From Streptomyces parvus (GTDB taxonomy: Bacteria; Actinomycetota; Actinomycetes; Streptomycetales; Streptomycetaceae), in NCBI RefSeq assembly GCF_014648875.1, contig NZ_BMRY01000002.1, positions 620,001 through 684,000 of the forward strand: a DNA stretch of 64,000 nt, in the 5' to 3' direction. The translations under genes were made by a program, and so were the position numbers. The notes below the pieces were generated by a model, which saw only the letters and a program-made list of their open reading frames with translations, searched no databases and was not told where the DNA came from. Numbering within the stretch: the first letter of the stretch is position 1; each line of letters opens with the position of its first letter. Below, in pieces: positions 55,530 to 64,000 of this stretch.

Positions 55530-56278
55530 CAGGCCCTGACCTCCCGGTCCCGGGTGCGGGCCGGGTCGATGACCTCGCGGATCAGGGCGAGTTCGGCGGG
55601 GGAGGGGTCGCGGGTGCACGGAACGTCGGCGGGGACCGTGAGCGCGAAGCCCGTCGCCTCGCGGACCTGGTCGACCGTGACGCCGGGGTGGAGGGAGGCC
55701 AGCCGCATCGAACGGTCCGGCGTCGCGAAGTCGAAGACCCCGAGATCGCTCACGACCCGGGGGATGCGGTGGAAGCGGCCGGCCGACGGACCCGCCGCCC
55801 GCGCACTGTCGTACCCGACGCCGCAGATCATGTCGACGCGTTCCACGAAGACCCGGGGGGAGTGCCGGGGGATCCAGTAACTCACCGGGTTGTTAAGGGT
55901 GTTGACCGGTGCTCCGCGTACGCCCAGGAGCTGGCGGGCCGGCTGCTCCCAGTCGCCGATGCAGGAGATGTTCTGGTTGCCGAACCGGTCGATCTGGCTC
56001 GCGCCCATCATCACGTGCCGCCGTCCGCCCGTCACGAGGGCCAGATGCCTGCGGTAGGGCAGCCAGCCCTCCGGCTCGCCGTCCGGCCCGACGAGTGTCG
56101 CCTCACCGTCCGTGAGCAGCAGATCGGGGGCGAAGGCCAGCCGCGCCAGCCGGGCCCCGACCGACGGCACCGCGCCCATCGGACTGGCCAGGATCTCCCC
56201 GTCGCCCCGCCAGGCCTCCGCGCAGGCGATCACGCAGTACTCGGCACGGGTGACGCTCTCCACGGCGGACGCGTTCAC
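55529..56278 (-). CDS. ipdB: IpdB-like CoA-transferase-fold subunit
   Basis: 249 residues. The class I CoA-transferase beta fold is recognisable: SVTRAEYCVIACAEAWRGDGEI, HVMMGASQIDRFGNQNIS and PVNTLNNPVSYW. IpdAB is a hydrolase that opens the last steroid ring (COCHEA-CoA) rather than a true transferase. The start overlaps the ipdA stop (ATGA). Confidence 0.87.
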   Translation of the reverse strand: MNASAVESVTRAEYCVIACAEAWRGDGEILASPMGAVPSVGARLARLAFAPDLLLTDGEATLVGPDGEPEGWLPYRRHLALVTGGRRHVMMGASQIDRFGNQNISCIGDWEQPARQLLGVRGAPVNTLNNPVSYWIPRHSPRVFVERVDMICGVGYDSARAAGPSAGRFHRIPRVVSDLGVFDFATPDRSMRLASLHPGVTVDQVREATGFALTVPADVPCTRDPSPAELALIREVIDPARTRDREVRA

Positions 56279-57165
56279 TTCTGCTCCTCGTGCCAGATCC
56301 GGACGGCTTCCCGGTAGCTCTTCTCGTCCCCGTCCGGAGGCAGGAAGCGCGCCGCGAAATCCGCCCAGGCCACGGGGTCCGCCGCCGCGGCCGCGTACGC
56401 CTTCTGGAACGGCTCGTCGCGCGGATGGTCGGGTACGCAGGAGGTGAAGTGCGCCCCGCCGGGTGTTTCCACGACACCGGTGACGCAGTGCCGTTGGACG
56501 AGGAGGGTCGGCAGTGCCCCCGTATTCCCGGTCAACTCCCGCGTGTCCACCAGGCGTTCACAGGAGACGTACGCCGTGTCCGCCGCCTCGCAGAACAGGT
56601 CGTCGAAGTACGGGTCGGGGCCCAGGTACTGGCCGTTGCCGAGCCGGTCCGCCCGGTTGAGGTGGACCAGCGCCGCGTCCATCCGCAGGGCGGGCGCCGC
56701 GACGAACTCCTCCCCGTCCTCGTACGGCGAAGTCACCGTCCGCAGCTCCGGGTTGACCCGCATGACGTCAGATCCGAGCCCCGCTCGCACCGGCAGGAAC
56801 GGCAGCCGGTTCGCCGCCGCGTGCAGCCCCCACATGAACATCGCCTCGTCGATCTCCGTCAGCGCGAACGCGCCGCGCTGCCGGGCCGCCCGGTAGTGCG
56901 GCTCCAGGGGGATGGAGTCGAGCGTCACGAACGCCGTGACCAGGCGGCGGATCCGCCCCGCCGCAGCGAGCAGACCGACGTCCGGGCCGCCGTAGGAGAT
57001 CACCGTGAGGTCGGTGACCGATGACCGGAGCAGCGCCCTGACCAGGGCCATCGGCTTGCGGCGCGACCCCCAGCCGCCGATCCCGATCGTCATCCCGCTG
57101 CTCAGCCGGTCGACGACCTCCTCAAGCGTCATCGTCTTGTCGCGCGTGGGCGGGGCAGTGGTCAC
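56275..57165 (-). CDS. ipdA: IpdA-like CoA-transferase-fold subunit
   Basis: 296 residues from GTG 57165. TLEEVVDRLSSGMTIGIGGWGSRRKPMALVRALLRS and TVISYGGPDVGLLAAAGRIRRLV match the alpha subunit. FLPVRAGLGSDVM and GQYLGPDPYFDDLFCEAAD are conserved. It works with IpdB on ring C opening. Starts four bases after the echA20 stop, whose end carries its AGGACTG site. Confidence 0.87.
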   Translation of the reverse strand: MTTAPPTRDKTMTLEEVVDRLSSGMTIGIGGWGSRRKPMALVRALLRSSVTDLTVISYGGPDVGLLAAAGRIRRLVTAFVTLDSIPLEPHYRAARQRGAFALTEIDEAMFMWGLHAAANRLPFLPVRAGLGSDVMRVNPELRTVTSPYEDGEEFVAAPALRMDAALVHLNRADRLGNGQYLGPDPYFDDLFCEAADTAYVSCERLVDTRELTGNTGALPTLLVQRHCVTGVVETPGGAHFTSCVPDHPRDEPFQKAYAAAAADPVAWADFAARFLPPDGDEKSYREAVRIWHEEQK

Positions 57166-57169
57166 GGTT

Positions 57170-57919
57170 TCAGTCCTCCTTGCCGAAGGTGTCGCGGACC
57201 CGGGCGGCGGTCCCGGCGAGGTTCGCCTCGAAGGTGAACCCCTGCTCGAAGCGGTAGCTGCGCTGTACGTCGACGGGGTCGATGCCGTTGAGCGCGGCCT
57301 TGGCCAGCCGCAGCAGATGTCCGTCCTTGGCGGCGATCTCCGCCGCCAGCGCCAGCGCCGCGTCGTGGAGTTCGGCCGGCGGGACCACCCGCCAGACCGA
57401 GCCGTGAGCGTGCAGTTCGGCGGCCGTGACGGTCCGCGAGGTGTAGTACAGCGTGCGCATCAGGTGCTGCGGGACCAGCCGGGCGAGGTGCGTCGCGGCG
57501 CCGAGCGCTCCCCGGTCCAACTCCGGCAGGCCGAAGACCGCGTCCTCGCTCGCCACGATCGCGTCGGCGTTCCCCACGAGCCCGATGCCGCCGCCCAGGC
57601 AGAACCCCCGCACCGCCGCGACGACCGGCACCTCGCACGCGTACACCGCCGCGAACGCCTCGGCGCACCCCCGGTTGGCGCCGATCAGGGAACCGTGTCC
57701 CGGATCGCGCTGCAACTCCTTGATGTCCACGCCCGCGTTGAAACCGCGTCCCTCGGCGGCCAGGACGACGCAGCGCACCGCCGGATCGCGGCCCGCCGCG
57801 CGTACGGCATCGGCCAGGTCGTACCAGCCCTGTACGGGCAGCGCGTTGACGGGCGGATGGTCGACGGTGACGACGCGGACGCCGTCGGCCCGGGAGGGGG
57901 AGGAGGTGGAGACAGTCAT
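57170..57919 (-). CDS. echA20: EchA20-like crotonase, ring D hydrolase
   Basis: 249 residues, crotonase fold: VDHPPVNALPVQGW, AEGRGFNAGVDIKELQRD, GFCLGGGIGLVGNADAI and LPELDRGALGAATHLARLVPQHLMR. From memory, it is very close to EchA20 (Rv3550), which opens ring D of the HIP-CoA diketone. ATG 57919 is chosen by homology; ATG 57949 would start inside the operator-like palindrome. First gene of echA20-ipdA-ipdB-ipdC, the same order as in mycobacteria. Confidence 0.87.
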   Translation of the reverse strand: MTVSTSSPSRADGVRVVTVDHPPVNALPVQGWYDLADAVRAAGRDPAVRCVVLAAEGRGFNAGVDIKELQRDPGHGSLIGANRGCAEAFAAVYACEVPVVAAVRGFCLGGGIGLVGNADAIVASEDAVFGLPELDRGALGAATHLARLVPQHLMRTLYYTSRTVTAAELHAHGSVWRVVPPAELHDAALALAAEIAAKDGHLLRLAKAALNGIDPVDVQRSYRFEQGFTFEANLAGTAARVRDTFGKED

Positions 57920-57938
57920 CGGAGGATCAGCTACCTTT

Positions 57939-57960
57939 CCACCAAACATTTGTTAGGTGG
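57939..57960. promoter_or_regulatory. KstR2-like operator between echA20 and the divergent dehydrogenase
   Basis: A 22-bp near-perfect palindrome with outer arms CCACC/GGTGG. On the minus strand the core reads AACAAATGTTTGGT, eight of ten specified positions of the KstR2 box, and it shares CCTAACAA-N-TGTTTGGT with the site at 49251-49270. It lies 20 bases from echA20 and 54 from the divergent gene. Confidence 0.72.
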
Positions 57961-58013
57961 ACGGTAGCAGTTGCTCCTGCTCGTCAACCAGGCCTACTTC
58001 CACGGGAGATGTG

Positions 58014-58961
58014 ATGACCGCACCCGCCGCACCCACCGCATCCCGCGCCGGACTCTGCGCGGACCGGGTCGTCGCCGTCACCGGGGCCGGGCGCGGGCTC
58101 GGCCGGGCCCACGCGCTGGCCTTCGCCGCCGAAGGGGCCCGGGTCGTCGTCAACGACCTCGGCGTCGGACCGGACGGAGGCGGAGGCGAGCGCTCCGGCG
58201 GGCCTGCTCGCGCGGTCGTCGACGAGATCGTGGCGGCGGGCGGCGAAGCCGTCGTCCACGGCGGCGACATCGCCACCGCCGAGGGCGCGTCCTCCCTGGT
58301 CGCCACCGCCCTGGACGCCTTCGGCCGCCTCGACACCCTGGTCAACAACGCGGGCTTCCTGCGCGACCGGATGCTGGTCAACCTGGACGAGGACGACTGG
58401 GACGCGGTGGTACGGGTCCACCTCAGGGGCCACTTCCTGCCCCTCAAGCACGCCGCCGCCCACTGGCGAGCCGAGACGAAGGCGGGCCGGGCGCCGGTCG
58501 CCCGGGTGATCAACACCAGCTCCGGCGCCGGACTCCTCGGCAGCGTCGGCCAGGGCAACTACGCGGCCGCCAAAGCCGGAATCGTCGCCCTGACGCTGGT
58601 CGCGGCGGCCGAGCTGGGCCGCTACGGGGTCCACGTCAACGCCCTCGCGCCCGCCGCCCGGACCCGGATGACCGAGCGGACCTTCGCCGAGGCGATGGCG
58701 GCCCCGGGGGAGGGGGAGTTCGACGCCATGGCCCCCGCCAACGTCTCGCCCCTCGTCGTCTGGCTCGGCTCCGCGGCGAGCGACGGTGTGACGGGCCGCG
58801 TCTTCGAGGCCGAGGCGGGCCGCATCACCGTCATGGAGGGCTGGCGCCCCGGCCCCACCGAGGACCGGGGCGCGCGCAGATCCCCGGCCGAGGCGGGCGA
58901 GACGGTGCGCCGGCTGCTGGCGGACGCGGAGAGACCGGGGCAGGTGTACGGGGCGTCGTAA
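58014..58961 (+). CDS. Short-chain dehydrogenase, Rv3548c-like
   Basis: 315 residues. TGAGRGLGRAHALAFAAEGARVVVNDLGVG binds NAD. The catalytic Ser and Tyr-Lys are in INTSSGAGLLGSVGQGNYAAAKAG. The 40-residue tail NVSPLVVWLGSAAS...VFEAEAGRITVMEGW matches, from memory, Rv3548c of the mycobacterial KstR2 regulon. ATG 58014 has a GGGAGA site. It is divergent from echA20, as in mycobacteria. Confidence 0.82.
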   Translation: MTAPAAPTASRAGLCADRVVAVTGAGRGLGRAHALAFAAEGARVVVNDLGVGPDGGGGERSGGPARAVVDEIVAAGGEAVVHGGDIATAEGASSLVATALDAFGRLDTLVNNAGFLRDRMLVNLDEDDWDAVVRVHLRGHFLPLKHAAAHWRAETKAGRAPVARVINTSSGAGLLGSVGQGNYAAAKAGIVALTLVAAAELGRYGVHVNALAPAARTRMTERTFAEAMAAPGEGEFDAMAPANVSPLVVWLGSAASDGVTGRVFEAEAGRITVMEGWRPGPTEDRGARRSPAEAGETVRRLLADAERPGQVYGAS

Positions 58962-59068
58962 GCGGTTCCTCAGCCTCAGCCGCAGTCTCCCAGGGGCTTC
59001 GGGGGAAAATCGTTTGCGCGGATGCCCGGGCTCCAGGTATCCAGCACAGGACACCCGAGGAGCGCACG

Positions 59069-60331
59069 ATGACGCGGCACGGCCCCCTGAACGAGTTCTG
59101 CTGGATGGACCTCAAGACCCGCGACCCCTCCGGGACCGCCGCCTTCTTCTCCGCGGTGCTGGGCTGGGACTTCGCCGTGGACGAGGCGGACTGGCGCCGG
59201 GCCGTCAAGATCTCCGCCGGGGACCACCGGATCGGCGGCGTGAGCGACCTCGCGCAGCCCGTCTACCCGCCGGGCCTGCCCGCCCATGTCGCCTACTACC
59301 TGGCGGTCGACGACGTGGACCACCGCACGGCCGTGGCGGCGGAGAACGGCGCCCGAATCCTCGTACCGCCCTTCGACGCGGGGGACCAGGGCCGGATCGC
59401 CACCCTGATCGACCCCGTGGGCGCGGCCGTCTCCTTCTGGCGGCCGCGAGGGTTCGCGGGGTGGCCGGTATCGCCCCCGGACGAGGGCGGGGCGATCCCC
59501 GACCACATGGTCCTGGTCTGCGCGGACCCCGAGCGGGCCCGGCACTTCTACACCGGGACGACCGGCGCTCCGCTCGCCCGCGTCACGTTCCTGGAAGCAG
59601 CTCCCGAGGCCGCGCCGCACTGGGAGGTGTCCGTGGCCGTGGGCGATCCGGACCGTGTCGCCGCCCGGGCCCGCGAGCTCGGCGGCGAGCTCGTCACCCT
59701 CACCGGAGGCGCCGCGCGGCTGTCGAGCCCGGAGGGGCTGACCGTCCGCCTCGCCACCGCACCGCAGGCCTACCCTTCCTTCCTGGAGACCGACCGGCTC
59801 GTCCTGCGCCCCGCCACGGCCGCCGACGCCCCCGACCTGCTCGCCCTCGACAACGACCCGGCCGTCATGCGGTACATCAACGGCGGCCGGCCCACGAGCG
59901 CCGAGGACATCCGGGACCGTACCCTGCCGAGGCTCCTTCACGACCACCCGTGCACCGGAACCCGCGGCTACTGGATCGCGCGAGAGAAGGAGTCGGATGC
60001 GTTCCTCGGCTGGTTCGAACTCCGGCCGCTGACCGACCGCGACCCCGCCGTGGTCGAGCTCGGCTACCGGCTCAACCGGGCCGCCTGGGGCCGCGGATAC
60101 GCCACCGAGGGCGCACGCGCCCTGGTCGACAAGGGGTTCACGGACCTCGGGGTCCAGCGGGTCACCGCCAACACCATGGCGGTCAACGCGGGGTCCCGGC
60201 GCGTGATGGAGAAGGCGGGGCTGACCTTCGTGCGGGCCTACACCGAGGACTGGCCGGAGGCCATCGAGGGCTCCGAACACGGTGAGGTGGAGTACGAGCT
60301 GACGCGGGAGACGTGGCAGCGCGGGCGGTGA
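59069..60331 (+). CDS. Fusion of two VOC (glyoxalase-like) domains with a GNAT acetyltransferase
   Basis: 420 residues. Two VOC modules occupy residues 1-120 (FCWMDLKTRDPSGTAAFFSAVLGWDF) and about 145-230 (HMVLVCADPERARHFYTGTT). A RimJ/RimL-type GNAT domain follows from about 235 (LETDRLVLRPATAADAPDLLALDNDPAVMRYI; RGYATEGARALVDKGF; NAGSRRVMEKAGL). ATG 59069 has GAGGAG. It probably modifies or resists a small molecule; the fusion order is unusual. Confidence 0.85.
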   Translation: MTRHGPLNEFCWMDLKTRDPSGTAAFFSAVLGWDFAVDEADWRRAVKISAGDHRIGGVSDLAQPVYPPGLPAHVAYYLAVDDVDHRTAVAAENGARILVPPFDAGDQGRIATLIDPVGAAVSFWRPRGFAGWPVSPPDEGGAIPDHMVLVCADPERARHFYTGTTGAPLARVTFLEAAPEAAPHWEVSVAVGDPDRVAARARELGGELVTLTGGAARLSSPEGLTVRLATAPQAYPSFLETDRLVLRPATAADAPDLLALDNDPAVMRYINGGRPTSAEDIRDRTLPRLLHDHPCTGTRGYWIAREKESDAFLGWFELRPLTDRDPAVVELGYRLNRAAWGRGYATEGARALVDKGFTDLGVQRVTANTMAVNAGSRRVMEKAGLTFVRAYTEDWPEAIEGSEHGEVEYELTRETWQRGR

Positions 60332-60374
60332 GCGGACGGTGAGGGGTGGGCGCGCCCGGCTCAGGCCCGCCGGG

Positions 60375-60435
60375 CCCGCCCCGCTCAGCCCCGTCGGCCC
60401 CGCCCGGCTCAGCCCCGTCGGCCCCGCCCGGCCCG
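60375..60435. repeat. Short GC-rich direct repeat
   Basis: The 24-base unit GCTCAGCCCCGTCGGCCCC... occurs twice in tandem with a degenerate third copy, between the fusion gene and the convergent ankyrin gene. Confidence 0.7.
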
Positions 60436-60443
60436 CGCCCGGC

Positions 60444-61211
60444 TCAGTCCCGGCTCAGGGCCCATCCCTCCAGCAGCGTCACGATCTCCGCGTGCCCCGT
60501 GTGCTGGTCCACGCCCGCCGTCGGCACCCCGTCCCGGAGCAGCTCCACCGCCACGGTCTCCTCGTCGTTCCGTCGCTCGCGGAACACCACCGTGTCGAGC
60601 CCGGGGCCGTACATCTCCTCCAGCCGCCGCAGCAGCTCCCGCTCCGGATCGAGTCCGGCGAGGCGCCGCGCCTCGGCCAGGGCGACCGCGACCGCGGATT
60701 CCTGTCCCTCTGCCGCCGCGCCGTGCGCGAGCAGCGCCCGTACCGTCCGCACCGAGCCGCGCTGCGCCGCCAGCACCAGCATCGCCTCGCCCTGCGGGCC
60801 CGGCAGCAGCGGGTCCGCGCCCGCGGCCAGCAGCGCCTCGACCGTCGGGGCGTGCCCCAGGCCGACCGCCCAGCGCAGTGCGGTGAAGCCGAACTCCTCG
60901 CGCAGATCCGGCTGCGCCCCGGCGGACAGCAGCGCCTCCACCACCTCGGTGTGCCCGCCGCACGCCGCCCCGCACAGCGGCAGATCACCGGCCTCCGGCC
61001 CGCTCGCCCGGTCGGGGTCGGCCCCGGCCGCGAGCAGCAGCCGCACCATCTCGGGGCGGTCCTGGACCGCCGCCGTGTAGAGCGCGGTCGTGCCCTCCTC
61101 GTCGCTCGCCTCGGCCCGCGCACCCGCGCGCAGTGCCCGTACGACCGTGTTCTCGTCCTCGTACAGCGCGTCGAACAGGCTTGGTTCGTCCCTGATCGGC
61201 TTGTTCGTCAT
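60444..61211 (-). CDS. Ankyrin-repeat protein
   Basis: 255 residues with about five ankyrin repeats between residues 10 and 150, for example EGTTALYTAAVQDRPEMVRLLLAAGADPD and FTALRWAVGLGHAPTVEALLAAGADP. No signal peptide and no membrane segment, so probably cytoplasmic and protein-binding. The last 100 residues carry no repeat. The partner is unknown. Confidence 0.88.
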   Translation of the reverse strand: MTNKPIRDEPSLFDALYEDENTVVRALRAGARAEASDEEGTTALYTAAVQDRPEMVRLLLAAGADPDRASGPEAGDLPLCGAACGGHTEVVEALLSAGAQPDLREEFGFTALRWAVGLGHAPTVEALLAAGADPLLPGPQGEAMLVLAAQRGSVRTVRALLAHGAAAEGQESAVAVALAEARRLAGLDPERELLRRLEEMYGPGLDTVVFRERRNDEETVAVELLRDGVPTAGVDQHTGHAEIVTLLEGWALSRD

Positions 61212-61249
61212 CCTTCGACCCTACGGGGACTCCCGGACGACGCCCCAGG

Positions 61250-62155
61250 TCAGGTGTCGCACTCCAGGCGCGTACGGCACAGCCCGCACCGTGCGCTGAC
61301 CCGGCCCCGGACGGGGAGCCGGATGCGCTGGTGGCAGGTGGGGCAGGGGAAGGAGACGCGCAGTCCCTGGGGGCCGGTCTCGAAGATGTACGGGACGTTC
61401 GGGTCCGGGCCGGCCTCGGGGTGGTCCTGGGCGTACCGCCGGTCCTTGGCGTAGCGGCGGCGGCCCGTCCAGCCGGCGGCGGTCAGCGGTGGTCTGCGCA
61501 GATCGTCCAGCGCGCGCTGACGCCCCTTGGTGTACGCGGTGTAGGCCTGGGGGCTGGTGAACCACGGGGAGGGGTCCTCGTCGAAGGCGAACGCCCGCTT
61601 GGCCAGGACGTACCCGAACTCCTCCCGGGTCAGATAGCCGAGCTTCTGACGCGACGTGGCGTCCTCCCGGAACGCGTCCAGCAGCAGCCAGCCCGTGCCG
61701 AGGTAGGCCGTCGTCGTGTCGGTCAGGATCTCGTTGGCGCGGGTGCCGGGGAACTCAAGGCCGAGCCGGTGCAGCAGGACATGGGTGATCTCGTGCGCGA
61801 GCGCCGCGCCGATGTCCCTGCGGTGGGTGCGGAACCGGTCGTTCAGCTCGATGAAGTACTCCGGGCCCGCCGTCAGTTCCACGCTCGCCGCGTGCTCCAT
61901 CGCGCGGAAGCCGACGATCATCCGGGCGTCGGGGAGGCGCAGGTGCTGGACCAGGGAACGCGCCACCCGCTGGGCTCCCAGATGCAGATCGTCCTCGTCC
62001 CCGAACGCGGCGTCGACGGGCGCGAGGCTGGTGGCGTAGGTCCGGACTCCGTCCGCCGAGAGCCGCCGGTAGAGCGCGGTGATCGCGGAGCGGACCGTGT
62101 CCAGATGCGGAAAGCCATGGGCGACGGGTGCGCCCGGAGGACGGTTCGTCACGCC
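61250..62155 (-). CDS. HExxH zinc-protease-like protein with C-terminal zinc ribbon
   Basis: 301 residues from GTG 62155 with GGGGGAT upstream (ATG 62167 is an alternative). The metal motif HEITH lies in ALAHEITHVLLHRLGLEFPG, with a later Glu/Asp in NEILTDTTTAYLGTGWLLLDAF. A zinc ribbon ends the protein (CPTCHQRIRLP...CGLC). There is no signal peptide, so it is probably intracellular. Substrate unknown. Confidence 0.75.
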   Translation of the reverse strand, partial: GVTNRPPGAPVAHGFPHLDTVRSAITALYRRLSADGVRTYATSLAPVDAAFGDEDDLHLGAQRVARSLVQHLRLPDARMIVGFRAMEHAASVELTAGPEYFIELNDRFRTHRRDIGAALAHEITHVLLHRLGLEFPGTRANEILTDTTTAYLGTGWLLLDAFREDATSRQKLGYLTREEFGYVLAKRAFAFDEDPSPWFTSPQAYTAYTKGRQRALDDLRRPPLTAAGWTGRRRYAKDRRYAQDHPEAGPDPNVPYIFETGPQGLRVSFPCPTCHQRIRLPVRGRVSARCGLCRTRLECDT

Positions 62156-63299
<1,144 letters not shown>

Positions 63300-63300
63300 C

Positions 63301-63317
63301 CCGGTCGGAGCGACCGG
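63301..63317. terminator. Hairpin after the trypsin gene
   Basis: CCGGTCG and CGACCGG pair around a three-base loop directly after the stop codon, between convergent genes. Confidence 0.55.
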
Positions 63318-63363
63318 CCGGCTCAGGCCTGATCCACCCGATCGTCGGGCGCCGACCCGCTGA

Positions 63364-64000
63364 TCACGGCTGAACCACCCCGGGGGTGCCCGTTCGTACG
63401 GGTGCCCCCGGGCCCAGTTCCACCCACGGCTCGCCCGCGTCCTCCAGCTCCAGCACCCACACCTCGTTGGCGCCCTCGCGGAGCACCGGACCCGGCACGT
63501 ACAGGATCCGCTGCGGGCCCGCCGACCAGTACCGGCCCAGGCAGAAGCCGTTCACCCAGACGAACCCGCGCGTCCAGCCCGGCAGTTCGAGCCCCGCATG
63601 GCCGAGACCCGCCGCGCCCTTTACCGAGAACGCCCCCCGGAACAGCCCCGTTCGCCCCGCGTCGCCCGCCCCCGCGGCGGCCTCCACCGGCCCGAACGGG
63701 ACCGCCGCCACCGCGCCCGGCACCTCGAAGGCGTCCAGCCGCAGCCCCCGGGCCCGTACCCCGTGCAGGTACTGCCGCTCGTGCAGCACCCCGCCCGTGA
63801 CCCCCTTCGGCTCACCCAGCCGCGGCCCGTAGTTGACCCGGCCCAGCGACTCCGCCCACAGCTCGACCTCCGCGGGCCCCGCCACCGGCTCCGGCAGCGT
63901 GCCGGACTCCTCGGTCAGCACCCCGGCCCGCACCCCGTCCACGTACACCACCGCCCTGTCCCGCAGCCCCGACGCGCCCAGCGGATACGCCTGGCGCGGC
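63364..64000 (-). CDS. C-terminal part of a GH35 beta-galactosidase
   Basis: At least 212 residues; the start and catalytic domain lie beyond the window. The visible part is the C-terminal jelly-roll domain: AELWAESLGRVNYGP-like WAESLGRVNYGPRLGEPKG, then GFVWVNGFCLGRYWSAGPQRILYVPGPVLREGANEVWVLELE, which is diagnostic of family 35 glycosidases. It converges on the trypsin gene. Confidence 0.85.
   Translation of the reverse strand, partial: PRQAYPLGASGLRDRAVVYVDGVRAGVLTEESGTLPEPVAGPAEVELWAESLGRVNYGPRLGEPKGVTGGVLHERQYLHGVRARGLRLDAFEVPGAVAAVPFGPVEAAAGAGDAGRTGLFRGAFSVKGAAGLGHAGLELPGWTRGFVWVNGFCLGRYWSAGPQRILYVPGPVLREGANEVWVLELEDAGEPWVELGPGAPVRTGTPGVVQP

Noticed and set aside
57920..57949. Upstream ATG start for echA20
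   Set aside because: It would place the start inside the KstR2-like palindrome and lengthen the protein beyond homologues, with no ribosome site.

Overview
The window is high-GC actinobacterial chromosome, almost certainly Streptomyces. Third codon positions are strongly G/C, GTG starts and ATGA/GTGA stop-start overlaps are common, and a TTA (bldA-type) codon is rare enough to stand out. Gene order matches the his-trp-lgt-gltBD neighbourhood of Streptomyces core chromosomes. All family assignments were made by reading the sequence and recalling homologues; no search was run.

Layout. 0-4.7 kb: the end of a DUF2567-type membrane protein converges on a short minus-strand operon (unknown protein, LON substrate-binding domain protein, YbaK-type deacylase), followed by a large repeat-rich membrane protein. 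4.8-10.6 kb: histidine operon hisD-hisC-hisB-(small membrane protein)-hisH-priA-ridA-hisF, closed by a strong hairpin. 10.8-19.1 kb: a block of accessory genes with a secreted polyester hydrolase/lipase, a large LuxR-family ATPase regulator with a TTA codon, a PucR/CdaR-type regulator, an ArsR regulator plus MFS exporter, and a TIGR03085-type protein. 19.2-28.4 kb: hisI-trpE and small membrane proteins, then trpC-trpM-trpB-trpA, a DsbA-like membrane thioredoxin and lgt.

28.5-36.4 kb: a minus-strand chain of seven translationally coupled genes. Four consecutive ADP-ribosylglycohydrolase (DraG/ARH) paralogues lead into a ribokinase, a class III CoA-transferase and an HpcH/CitE-type lyase. 36.6-43.9 kb: a VIT1/CCC1-type metal transporter and the glutamate synthase genes gltB-gltD. 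44-47 kb: rhomboid protease, VWA protein, HutD-like protein and a PNPOx-fold protein.

47-59 kb: an island that closely mirrors the mycobacterial KstR2 regulon for breakdown of the last two steroid rings (HIP pathway): fadE31, fadE32, ipdF, kstR2, fadA6, then ipdC-ipdB-ipdA-echA20 and an Rv3548c-type dehydrogenase. Both divergent promoters carry a matching KstR2-like palindrome. The island is split by a cold-shock module (a csp gene with a structured leader, then a DEAD-box helicase) and a cluster of palindromic repeats. 59-64 kb: a glyoxalase-acetyltransferase fusion, an ankyrin protein, a zinc-protease-like protein, a secreted trypsin and the end of a GH35 beta-galactosidase.

Three loci (0.34-0.42, 22.36-22.5 and 54.2-54.45 kb) carry copies of one dispersed palindromic repeat. 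One pair lies inside a reading frame, and one copy supplies the stop codon of ipdC. The two systems most worth following are the ADP-ribosylglycohydrolase quartet with its ribokinase, and the KstR2/HIP island.
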